This document shows, piece by piece, positions 7,953-14,588 of a DNA stretch of 17,133 bases; positions within the stretch are counted from its first letter, which is position 1; every line of letters begins with the position of its first letter. Origin of the DNA: DASZZX01 sp036260415 (GTDB lineage: Bacteria; Actinomycetota; Nitriliruptoria; Nitriliruptorales; JAHWKO01); the NCBI GenBank assembly GCA_036260415.1, contig DASZZX010000002.1, forward strand, positions 1 to 17,133, given 5' to 3'. The notes below the pieces were generated by a model. The model did no database searches. It saw nothing but the letters and a program-made list of their open reading frames with translations, and was not told the origin of the DNA. The position numbers were made by a program, and so were the translations under genes.

Positions 7953-8510
7953 AGCAGCATGTGGCGAAAGACCCTCGTCTACCTCGGGCTCGTGGAGGAG
8001 CCGGAGGAGCACGACGAGTTCGACCCGGCGGAGGAACTGCCGATGGACACGCGCGACACGGCGAGCCCCGCGTCGGCCGTCTCACCGCGGACCACGGCCC
8101 CCGCTCGCGCCACCGCGGGCGTCGAGCGGACGGGACGAGAGGACCGCGCGACCGTGCGGTCGCTGCGACCCGAAGACCGTCAGACCCACGTCCGTCGACT
8201 GCAGGGCGGCGTCGTGCGTGTGCAGATCGTGCGCGCCGCCGACTTCGACGATGCGGCCGAGCAGGTCGGCGACCGCTACCGCAGTGGCCAACCAGTGCTC
8301 CTCGACGTCGGAGAGGTGGACGCCCGCACGGCGCGACGCCTGATCGACTTCGTGAGCGGGGTGATCTTTGGGCTCCGCGGGCAGCTCCTGTCCGCCGGTG
8401 GGCGCGCCTTCCTGTTGGTGCCCGAAGGTGTGGACGTGCCACTGGACGAGCGTCGTCGCCTCAGTGATCTGGGCTACCCGCTGCACAGCGCCCCGTCGAA
8501 CGAAGCCTGA
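7950..8510 (+). CDS. sepF: SepF, membrane anchor of FtsZ
   Basis: Cytoplasmic protein that binds the FtsZ C-terminal peptide and tethers the ring to the membrane. In actinobacteria it stands in for FtsA, and no ftsA is seen in this window. The N-terminus MWRKTLVYLGLVEE (4-17) is the membrane-binding amphipathic helix. A disordered, charged linker follows (about 18-82), and then the SepF domain (about 83-165), with VVRVQIVRAADFDDA, QPVLLDVGEVD and IDFVSGVIFGL. The length of 186 residues fits actinobacterial members. ATG 7950 is chosen; ATG 7959 (MWRK) is possible. Only a weak purine tract precedes it. The upstream DNA is a 34-base repeat array, which may influence expression. Confidence 0.95.
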   Translation: MSSMWRKTLVYLGLVEEPEEHDEFDPAEELPMDTRDTASPASAVSPRTTAPARATAGVERTGREDRATVRSLRPEDRQTHVRRLQGGVVRVQIVRAADFDDAAEQVGDRYRSGQPVLLDVGEVDARTARRLIDFVSGVIFGLRGQLLSAGGRAFLLVPEGVDVPLDERRRLSDLGYPLHSAPSNEA

Positions 8511-8564
8511 CGGCTCGGGCCGCTCGACCGGAGCCCCGACCGGCCGCCGACCCTCGAGGTACCC

Positions 8565-8819
8565 GTGGTCCTGGAGATCATCTGCCTGCTGCTCTTGGCG
8601 CTCGTGGTCCTGCTGCTGGTGTACGTGGTGTTCTCGTGGATCCCACGGCCCCCCGAGCCGGTGATCCCGTTCGCGCGGGCCGTCCAGCGCATCGTCTCGC
8701 CGGTGCTCGAACCGATCCGACGGGTGGTACCGCCCGTTCAGCTAGGCGGCGTCTCGCTGGACCTGTCGGTCCTCCTCGTCTTCATCGTGGTCTCGTTGAT
8801 CCAAGGTGCGCTGTGCTGA
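8565..8819 (+). CDS. YggT/YlmG-family small membrane protein
   Basis: Small integral membrane protein of 84 residues. YggT relatives accompany sepF and divIVA in Gram-positives, and the plastid homologue affects nucleoid distribution. The biochemical function is not settled. There are two membrane helices (about 2-25 and 64-82). Between them lie the family landmarks FSWIP (23-27) and the loop PVLEPIRRVVPP. GTG 8565 is preceded by GAGG five bases upstream. It is 54 bases after sepF and 34 before divIVA, in the same likely operon. Confidence 0.88.
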   Translation: MVLEIICLLLLALVVLLLVYVVFSWIPRPPEPVIPFARAVQRIVSPVLEPIRRVVPPVQLGGVSLDLSVLLVFIVVSLIQGALC

Positions 8820-8853
8820 GCCCCACTCGCCCTCCCGCAGCCAGGAGCAGGTC

Positions 8854-9771
8854 GTGAGCCTCACCCCCGATGCCATCGTGAACTACCCGCTGCGGCAGGC
8901 AGTCCGCGGGTACGCGATCGGACAGGTCGATGAGCTGCTCGACCGCATCGCCGACGAGCTGGAAGGTCTGCGCGAGGAGCTGCGCCGCAGCCGGCGCGAG
9001 GCCGAACTCGCCGCAGCGCGGGCGCAGGAGCTGGAAGAGACCGAATCGACGTTGAAGCGCACCCTGATCACCGCGCAGAGGGCTGCGGAGCAGGTCGTGC
9101 AGGAGGCGCGCCAGACGGCGGCCAGGATCCTCCAAGAGGCCGAGCGCGACGCGGTGGCCGCGCAGGCGCAGGCCCAGGAACGTGCCCGCGAGGAGGAGCG
9201 GACCTTGCAACACAGGATCGATGCGCTCCGTTCGCGTGTGGACGAACTGCGGGCGGTCGAGGCGGCCTACCGACGCGACCTGCGCGAGCTGATGGAGAGC
9301 CACCTCGCGCGGCTGGACGAGCTCGCCGGGGTGGAACCGCCGGGGGCCGAGCTCGACGAGCTGCCACCGTCGCAACCGCCCGGCCGGGCAGGCGCACCTC
9401 AAGCCGCCGCGGACGGTCGCCAGCCCGCCGACGACGGGCAGCCGGCCGCGGCCATGGCTCCACCCGGCCCACAGCTCCGCGACCACGCGAACAGCGTCGT
9501 TGACGATGACGCGCACGACGTCGGCGAGCAGGCCGCGCACGAGGTCGGGGACGAAGGCGCGTACGACGTCGGCGATGGGGACGCGGACGACGACGTCGCC
9601 GAGGAGCGCGCGTACGACGTCGACGATCGGGACGGGGACGACGTCGGCGACCACACACACGACGACGACCAGCGTGCGCAGGAAGACCTACCCCTGCGAA
9701 CGGGTGCCGGGTCGGGCGCTCGCACCGACGAGGAACCGATCTTCGGCTACCGCGACCGCGACGCCACGTGA
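8854..9771 (+). CDS. divIVA: DivIVA/Wag31 polar growth and division protein
   Basis: Coiled-coil protein that assembles at negatively curved membrane, organising polar growth and chromosome-origin anchoring in actinobacteria. The N-terminal lipid-binding domain is recognisable: LTPDAIVNYPLRQAVRGY followed by GQVDELLDRI (about 3-32). A long coiled coil runs about 33-155. A Pro/Ala linker (about 160-210) leads to an Asp-rich tail with six octapeptide repeats (221-269). The protein ends in a polar segment, 305 residues in all. GTG 8854 follows AGGAG (8843-8847) at six bases. Earlier in-frame starts overlap yggT and lack homology. The acidic repeat tail is not a feature I know from other DivIVA proteins and may be a partner-docking or charge-spacing element. 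Confidence 0.93.
   Translation: MSLTPDAIVNYPLRQAVRGYAIGQVDELLDRIADELEGLREELRRSRREAELAAARAQELEETESTLKRTLITAQRAAEQVVQEARQTAARILQEAERDAVAAQAQAQERAREEERTLQHRIDALRSRVDELRAVEAAYRRDLRELMESHLARLDELAGVEPPGAELDELPPSQPPGRAGAPQAAADGRQPADDGQPAAAMAPPGPQLRDHANSVVDDDAHDVGEQAAHEVGDEGAYDVGDGDADDDVAEERAYDVDDRDGDDVGDHTHDDDQRAQEDLPLRTGAGSGARTDEEPIFGYRDRDAT
9517..9660 (+). repeat. 24-base repeats encoding an acidic octapeptide in DivIVA
   Basis: GACGTC occurs at 9517, 9565, 9592, 9616 and 9640, with the variant GAGGTC at 9541. Spacings are 24, 24, 27, 24 and 24. Each marks one eight-residue unit, such as HDVGEQAA, HEVGDEGA, YDVGDGDAD and YDVDDRDG, with consensus aromatic/His/Asp, acidic, Val, small or Asp, acidic. 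The unit count may vary between strains. Confidence 0.8.
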
Positions 9772-9789
9772 AGAACCGGTACCGAAAAG

Positions 9790-9820
9790 TTGCACATCGC
9801 GCACGGTGCGTCGGTAGAGT
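9790..9820 (+). promoter_or_regulatory. Candidate promoter with internal dyad before the HhH gene
   Basis: TTGCAC (9790-9795) and TAGAGT (9815-9820) are 19 bases apart; the -10 is good, the -35 and spacing are imperfect. Between them lies the perfect dyad CGCAC-G-GTGCG (9800-9810), placed where a repressor or spacer-twisting activator would bind. The start site would be near 9827, about 45 bases ahead of the gene. The 99-base gap after divIVA suggests the downstream gene has its own transcription. Confidence 0.4.
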
Positions 9821-9870
9821 GCGCCCTCCACGTGAGCCCTCGAGGTGCACACGCAGCCGGTCCGTGATGG

Positions 9871-10776
9871 GTGGTGTGTTCGGTGATCGTCATCAGCTTC
9901 GTGCTCGTGATCGTGGCGGCGGCCACGCTCGTCATCGGTCTGTTCCAGGACACGCTCACCTTCATCTGGATCTCGATCGTCAGCTGCGTCGTGGCGATGG
10001 TGTTCCTGGGGATCGGGGTGCTCCAGCGGCGCACCGGGCGCGTCCGTGCCCTGCCGCAAGAGACCGGCCGACCCGGGATGCCGGCCGCCCCGCCGCGCAT
10101 CACCGAGCCCGAGCCGTCGCGGGTGGACGTCTCGTGGCGCGCCACTGCGCGCAGTGACCTCGACGAGACCCCGTGGCGTTCGGTGACCGGCGCCCATCGT
10201 CCGGTCGCCGGACGGGGCGAGCCGCAGCAGGAGCCGGCCGCGCCCCGCGCTCCCCGGCCTGCTCCCACCGCGCCCCGCGCTCCCCGGCCTGCTCCCACCC
10301 CGCCGGCCGCGCCCCGGGTCGAGCGGGTCCCGGCCGCCGAGGTCACCCGGGAGGAAGTGACGGAGGAGGCCCCGGTCGCCCCGACGGCCCCGGTGACCTC
10401 CGAGCCGTCGCCGGAGCCGGTCGCGGCGGAGGCGCCGGCCGTTGCGGTGGCGAAGAGAGCGACACGGAAGGCACCGGCGGCCAAGCGATCGACCAAGAAG
10501 GCCGCCAGGAAGACCGCCAAGAGGGCTGTCAAGAAGGCGGCCAAGAAGACGGCCAAGCGCGTCACCGCGAAGAAGGCGACCGAGAAGAGGACCACCGGCG
10601 TCGCCGCGCGTCGCGAGCTGAACAAGGTGAGGGGCTTGGGTCCCGCGAAGCAGCGGGCGTTGCTCGACGCCTTCGGCTCGCTGGAGGCCATCCGAGCGGC
10701 GAGCGTCCAGGAACTGACCCAGGTCCGGGGAGTCGGCGAGGCGACCGCACGCGAGATCCTCCGCCAGCCGCGCTAG
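9871..10776 (+). CDS. Membrane protein with histone H1-like tail and helix-hairpin-helix DNA-binding domain
   Basis: I do not recognise this protein as a named family. Seen in order: two membrane helices (about 5-25 and 31-51); an Arg-rich exit, LQRRTGRVR, which by the positive-inside rule places the C-terminus in the cytoplasm; a long Pro/Ala/Glu linker (about 60-192) with a perfect duplicated decapeptide; a Lys/Ala/Arg tract resembling bacterial histone H1-like proteins (about 194-242, for example KKAAKKTAKR); and a C-terminal double helix-hairpin-helix (about 249-298, hairpins VRGLGPAKQRALL and VRGVGEATAREIL) very like the C-terminal domain of UvrC. UvrC's nuclease domains are absent. The expected activity is sequence-independent DNA binding at the membrane. 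GTG 9871 is used; GTG 9874 and 9883 are also possible and no strong ribosome-binding site decides. It follows divIVA and converges on ileS. Confidence 0.8.
   Translation: MVCSVIVISFVLVIVAAATLVIGLFQDTLTFIWISIVSCVVAMVFLGIGVLQRRTGRVRALPQETGRPGMPAAPPRITEPEPSRVDVSWRATARSDLDETPWRSVTGAHRPVAGRGEPQQEPAAPRAPRPAPTAPRAPRPAPTPPAAPRVERVPAAEVTREEVTEEAPVAPTAPVTSEPSPEPVAAEAPAVAVAKRATRKAPAAKRSTKKAARKTAKRAVKKAAKKTAKRVTAKKATEKRTTGVAARRELNKVRGLGPAKQRALLDAFGSLEAIRAASVQELTQVRGVGEATAREILRQPR
10240..10299 (+). repeat. Perfect 30-base tandem duplication
   Basis: The 30 bases at 10240-10269 are repeated exactly at 10270-10299. They encode the decapeptide APRAPRPAPT twice (residues 124-143 of the membrane HhH protein). 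The lack of any difference between the copies points to a recent slippage or duplication, in a linker where length change is probably tolerated. Confidence 0.9.
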
Positions 10777-10981
10777 AGGCCGGCTGCGTCCGCGGAGCGT
10801 GCGGTCGAGGTCACCTCGGCGCCCGACCGTGCGGCACGTTCCAGCGGGTGATCGCGGTCGCCGTCGCGAGCGTCGTCCCGGAGGGACAGCGCACGATCAG
10901 CGGCCCCACTGACGGCAACCACCGTGCACGCCAGCCGGCAGGCGTGGACCGGCCGGCCCGCCCGGGCGCGCACGGCGCCGG
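10777..10981. other. Convergent intergenic region, possible bidirectional terminator
   Basis: This 205-base gap separates two genes that converge, so termination on both strands is expected. At 10802-10829 CGGT and ACCG flank the perfect dyad CGAGGT-C-ACCTCG (10806-10818), which could fold on either strand. No T-run follows, but actinobacterial terminators often lack one. I see no gene in the rest. Confidence 0.35.
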
Positions 10982-13900
10982 TCACGTGGCCGGCAGCGGC
11001 TCGACCGCGATGGCCGCCGTCACGTTCCCGTCCAGCTGGACCACGACGGCGTCGTGACGCCGGTCGCGGTGCAGATCCTCGGCGAGCACCTCGTGGGCGA
11101 CGACCTCAAGCCAGTCGTGGCGGGCCAGCGCCTCCTCGACCTCGGCGGGGGAGACCGCCAGGTGGAGGGCGATCCGCTGCTCGATGGCGAGGTCGAGCTC
11201 CTTGCGACGGTCGTTCACGGCCCGGACGAGCTCACGGGCGAGGCCTTCGATGCGCAGCTCCTCGGTCACGGTCGTGTCCAGGGCACAGGAGGTCGCACCC
11301 TCGCTGGCCAGCTGCCAGCCGGTGCGGGGGGTCTCCACGACCTCCACCATGTCGGGCGTCAGGGCGCGCGCGCGTCCTCCGACGTCCAAGGTGGCGGTCC
11401 CGACGGCGAGCTCGCGGGCCAGCGCCGTGGCCGCGTCGTGGTCGAGCCGGCGGAGAGCGTCAGCGACCTGGGGGGCGTCGCGCTGGAACGCGGGCCCCAG
11501 CGCGCGGAAGTTCGGCGTGAGGCGACGCTCGACCAGCTGGCCCGCGGCGTCCGACAGCTCCACCGACTTGACGTTCAGCTCGTCGGCGACCTCGCCCAGC
11601 AGCGGCTGGAGCCCGGCGCGCTCCGACTCCGGCACCGTGACCAGTGCCCGGGGGAGGGGCTGACGCACGCGCACGCCCGAGTCCTGACGAGCCTGACGGC
11701 CTAGCTCCACCACGCGACGCGCGATCGCCATCGCCGCGCGCAAACCCTCGTCGCGCCACGATCGCTCGGCGATCGGGAAGTCGGTGAGGTGCACCGACGG
11801 CGCAGCAGATGGGTCCTGCGACCGGACCAGGTCCTCCCACAGCTGGTCGGCGACGAACGGCGTGAACGGTGCCAGCAGCCCGGCCAGGGTCACCAGGCAG
11901 GTGTGCAGCGTGCTGTACGCGGCCGCCTTGTCCGCCGGGTCCTCCCGTACCGCCTTCCAGAAGCGACGCCGGCTGCGTCGGACGTACCAGTTCGAGAGGT
12001 CAGCCACGAACCGCTCGAGCCGTTCGGTGGCGGTCGTGACGTCGTAGCGCTCGAGCGCGCCATCCACCGTCACCACGGCGTCCGCGAGTTCGGCCAGGAC
12101 CCAGCGGTCCATCAGGTGGCGCTCGCTCACCGCAGGAGCCGGCGTGTCCGGGGTGTACCCGTCGATGCGGGCGTAGGTCGCGAAGAAGGAGTGGGTGTTC
12201 CACATGGTGAGCAAGAATCTGCGCACGATGTCGTCCAGCAGGTGGGGTCCGACCCGGCGGTTCGTCCACGGGTTGCCCTCCGCCAGCATCAACCAGCGCA
12301 TCGCATCGGCGCCGCTGCGGTCGAGCAGCTCCCACGGGTCGAGCACGTTGCCCAGCGACTTGGACATCTTGCGGCCCTGCTCGTCCACGATGTGACCGAG
12401 GCACAGGACGGTGCGGTACGACGTCTCGGCGAACAGCAGCGTGCCCTCGACGAGCAGGGTGTAGAACCAGCCGCGGGTCTGGTCGATCGCCTCGGCGATG
12501 AAGTCGGCGGGGAACCGACCCGCGAACTGCTCCTCCCCGCGATGGGGGTAGCCGAACTGCGCGAACGGCATCGCCCCCGAGTCGAACCAGGCGTCAGCCA
12601 CCTCCTCCACGCGGGCCGCCCGCTCGCCGCAGTCGGGGCAGTCGAACGTCACCTCGTCCACGTACGGCCGGTGCGGGTCGAGTCCGGTGAGGTCACGACC
12701 GGCCAGTTCACCCAGCCGACCGCGCGACCCGACGACGGTCACGTGCTGGTTGCGGCAGCGCCAGAACGGCAGAGGCGTGCCCCAGTAGCGGTCACGTGAC
12801 AGGGCCCAGTCGACGTTGTGCTCGAGCCAGTTGCCGAAGCGGCCGTCGCGGATGTGCGCGGGGTGCCAGTCGATCCTGGCGTTCTCGGCCAGCAGCTGCT
12901 CGCGGCGGGCGGTCGTGCGGATGTACCAGGACAGCTTGGCGTAGTAGATCAGCGGTGACCGGCACCGCCAGCAGAACGGGTAGGCGTGCCGGTACGTCCC
13001 CGCCCTCACCAGCACTCCGAGCCGCTCGAGCGCGGCGATGATGTCCTGGTCGGCCTCCTTGACGGGACGTCCCTTCCAGGGGCCGGTCGAGAACCGGCCC
13101 TGCGTGTCGACCGGGTTGACGACCGGCAGACCCTCGCGCCGACCGACCTCGAGGTCGTCGGCTCCGAACGCGGGCGCCATGTGCACCAGTCCCGACCCCT
13201 CGGATGTCGTCACGACGTGGGAGGCGACGACGTAACGCTGGTCCCGGTCGACGTCGATCAGGGTGAACGGGGCGTCGTAGTGCGCACCGACCAGCTCACC
13301 GGGGGCGACGTGCTCCAGGGCTGTGGCGGTCTCGCCGAGGGCGGCCTGCAAGCGCTCCGCCGCCACCACGAGCGGCCCGTGCTCGCCGCCGTCCGCAAGC
13401 ACGTAGTCGATGTCGGGGCCGATCGCGACGGCCGCGTTGCTGGGCAGCGTCCACGGGGTGGTGGTCCACACCAGCAGGCTGGCGCCGCGCTCGGCCAGCG
13501 GCCCGTCGGTGAGAGGCAGGCGCACGAAGACGCTGGGGTCATCGACCTCCCGGTAGCCGCCCAGCGCCACCTCGGCGTCGGACAGGCCGGTCCCGCAGCG
13601 CGGACAGTACGGGGTGACGCGGTGGTCCTGGAAGATCAGGCCCTGGTCCCACAGGCGCTCCAGCGCCCACCAGACCGACTCGACGTAGTCGGGGTCCATC
13701 GTGCGGTAGGCGTCGTCGACATCGACCCAGAAACCGATGCGTTCGGTCAGGTCCTCGAAGTCGCGCACGTACCGCAGGACCGACTCGCGGCAGCGCTGGT
13801 TGAAGGCCGCGACGCCGTAGTCCTCGATCTCGGGCTTGGAGTCGAGGCCCAGCTCCCTCTCCACCTCGAGCTCGACCGGCAGCCCGTGGCAGTCCCATCC

Positions 13901-14152
13901 CGCCTTGCGCGGCACCAGGAAGCCCTTCATGGTGCGGTAGCGGGGGAAGACGTCCTTGAACACGCGCGCCTCGACGTGGTGCACGCCGGGGCGCCCGTTG
14001 GCCGTGGGCGGGCCCTCGTAGAACGACCAGACCGGTCCGTTCGCGCGCCGTCGCAGGCTCAGCTGGAAGACGTCACGCTCACGCCAGCGTGCGAGCACCC
14101 GACGGTCCAGTTCGGCGAAGGACGGCTGGGTCGTGACCACGGGCCAGGCCAT
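10982..14152 (-). CDS. ileS: Isoleucyl-tRNA synthetase
   Basis: Class I synthetase that charges tRNA-Ile and edits valine. From ATG 14152 it has 1056 residues. The first signature motif reads PGVHH (55-59) within NGRPGVHHVEARVFKD, a GxHH form in place of HxGH; KMSKS is at 595-599 (GRKMSKSLGN). Cys-pair segments YCPRCG, CWRCRS and CPDCGE are present, as is WDCHGLPVE near the N-terminus. The C-terminal part carries the anticodon-binding region. The architecture is that of the eukaryote-like IleRS2 group common in actinobacteria, which tolerates mupirocin. ATG 14152 is preceded by GAGGGGAG. Starts at ATG 14188 and GTG 14302 are open but lack a good ribosome-binding site and add non-conserved residues. 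It is the only gene on the - strand here. Confidence 0.96.
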   Translation of the reverse strand: MAWPVVTTQPSFAELDRRVLARWRERDVFQLSLRRRANGPVWSFYEGPPTANGRPGVHHVEARVFKDVFPRYRTMKGFLVPRKAGWDCHGLPVELEVERELGLDSKPEIEDYGVAAFNQRCRESVLRYVRDFEDLTERIGFWVDVDDAYRTMDPDYVESVWWALERLWDQGLIFQDHRVTPYCPRCGTGLSDAEVALGGYREVDDPSVFVRLPLTDGPLAERGASLLVWTTTPWTLPSNAAVAIGPDIDYVLADGGEHGPLVVAAERLQAALGETATALEHVAPGELVGAHYDAPFTLIDVDRDQRYVVASHVVTTSEGSGLVHMAPAFGADDLEVGRREGLPVVNPVDTQGRFSTGPWKGRPVKEADQDIIAALERLGVLVRAGTYRHAYPFCWRCRSPLIYYAKLSWYIRTTARREQLLAENARIDWHPAHIRDGRFGNWLEHNVDWALSRDRYWGTPLPFWRCRNQHVTVVGSRGRLGELAGRDLTGLDPHRPYVDEVTFDCPDCGERAARVEEVADAWFDSGAMPFAQFGYPHRGEEQFAGRFPADFIAEAIDQTRGWFYTLLVEGTLLFAETSYRTVLCLGHIVDEQGRKMSKSLGNVLDPWELLDRSGADAMRWLMLAEGNPWTNRRVGPHLLDDIVRRFLLTMWNTHSFFATYARIDGYTPDTPAPAVSERHLMDRWVLAELADAVVTVDGALERYDVTTATERLERFVADLSNWYVRRSRRRFWKAVREDPADKAAAYSTLHTCLVTLAGLLAPFTPFVADQLWEDLVRSQDPSAAPSVHLTDFPIAERSWRDEGLRAAMAIARRVVELGRQARQDSGVRVRQPLPRALVTVPESERAGLQPLLGEVADELNVKSVELSDAAGQLVERRLTPNFRALGPAFQRDAPQVADALRRLDHDAATALARELAVGTATLDVGGRARALTPDMVEVVETPRTGWQLASEGATSCALDTTVTEELRIEGLARELVRAVNDRRKELDLAIEQRIALHLAVSPAEVEEALARHDWLEVVAHEVLAEDLHRDRRHDAVVVQLDGNVTAAIAVEPLPAT

Positions 14153-14186
14153 GCGCTCCCCTCGCCGACGCACGCGCGGGACGGCC

Positions 14187-14192
14187 ATCGTA
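14187..14192 (-). promoter_or_regulatory. Possible ileS -10 element
   Basis: On the - strand TACGAT (14192-14187) fits TANNNT and would start transcription near 14180, about 28 bases before the ileS ATG. No recognisable -35 lies 16-18 bases upstream. A perfect hairpin (14193-14208) directly adjoins it. Confidence 0.25.
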
Positions 14193-14317
14193 CTGCCGGG
14201 CTCGGCAGGCTCCGTCGGAGAGACCGACGAGGACGCGCTCGCCGCCGACGTCGGCAGGACGGCCCCCGTCGAACGTCGACCAGGTGTTCCCTGACCCGTC
14301 ACGGGAACGCAACCTGG
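14193..14317. repeat. Cluster of five dyads between ileS and a divergent small gene
   Basis: Five perfect or near-perfect dyads fill 125 bases. They are CTGCCG/CGGCAG (14193-14208, 4-base loop), CGTCGG/CCGACG (14213-14229, 5-base loop), the palindrome GCCGACGTCGGC (14244-14255), GTCGA/TCGAC (14268-14280, 3-base loop), and a composite hairpin at 14280-14317. In the last, CCAGGT pairs with ACCTGG, GTTCCC with GGGAAC and TGA with TCA, with only short bulges (GCA and C). Read on the - strand this could be a structured ileS leader; read as DNA, the right arm of the composite dyad covers the -35 region of the small gene. Confidence 0.55.
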
Positions 14318-14334
14318 GTGTCACGCGGGCCGCG

Positions 14335-14340
14335 TAGTGT
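14335..14340 (+). promoter_or_regulatory. Possible -10 element for a leaderless transcript
   Basis: TAGTGT (14335-14340) matches TANNNT and ends eight bases before ATG 14349, and no ribosome-binding site precedes that ATG. This is the arrangement of leaderless mRNAs, which are common in actinobacteria. The -35 region (about 14312-14317, ACCTGG) is poor and coincides with the right arm of the composite dyad. Confidence 0.35.
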
Positions 14341-14348
14341 CGTCCGCG

Positions 14349-14588
14349 ATGGACGACACGCACGATTCCACCACCTCAGACGATACGACGGATGCCCACC
14401 GCGCGCCCGGCGACACGCGCGAACGCCATCACCTCCCCACCTCCGGCCGCACCGTCGAGGAGGCGCGGGAGGGGCTCCTGGCACAGGCGTTCCTGTTCGA
14501 CGACCCCACGACGTACGAGGCCGGGGTGCGGGACGCGTTCGCCGCCATGGCCGAACTGCTGGTGCAGGGTGTGGCACGGACCGCCTGA
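14349..14588 (+). CDS. Small acidic protein, paralogue A of a tandem pair
   Basis: Function unknown. The 79-residue product begins with a polar Asp/Thr-rich stretch (1-28) and then has a short, probably helical domain, about residues 37-72, containing EGLLAQAFLFDDP and YEAGVRDAFAAMAELL. This segment matches the next gene at 18 of about 34 aligned positions by hand count, which is the main evidence that it is real. There is no signal peptide or membrane helix. ATG 14349 is preferred on the basis of a possible leaderless promoter; GTG 14337 would add four residues. It is divergent from ileS. Confidence 0.68.
   Translation: MDDTHDSTTSDDTTDAHRAPGDTRERHHLPTSGRTVEEAREGLLAQAFLFDDPTTYEAGVRDAFAAMAELLVQGVARTA

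Noticed and set aside
8722..8733. T-box-like core GGGTGGTACCGC
   Set aside because: It lies inside yggT and encodes conserved residues of that family; there is no leader, specifier or synthetase gene downstream on that strand.
14153..14302. N-terminal extension of IleRS from GTG 14302 or ATG 14188
   Set aside because: Added residues are Ser/Thr/Pro-rich and unlike IleRS; ATG 14152 has GAGGGGAG upstream.
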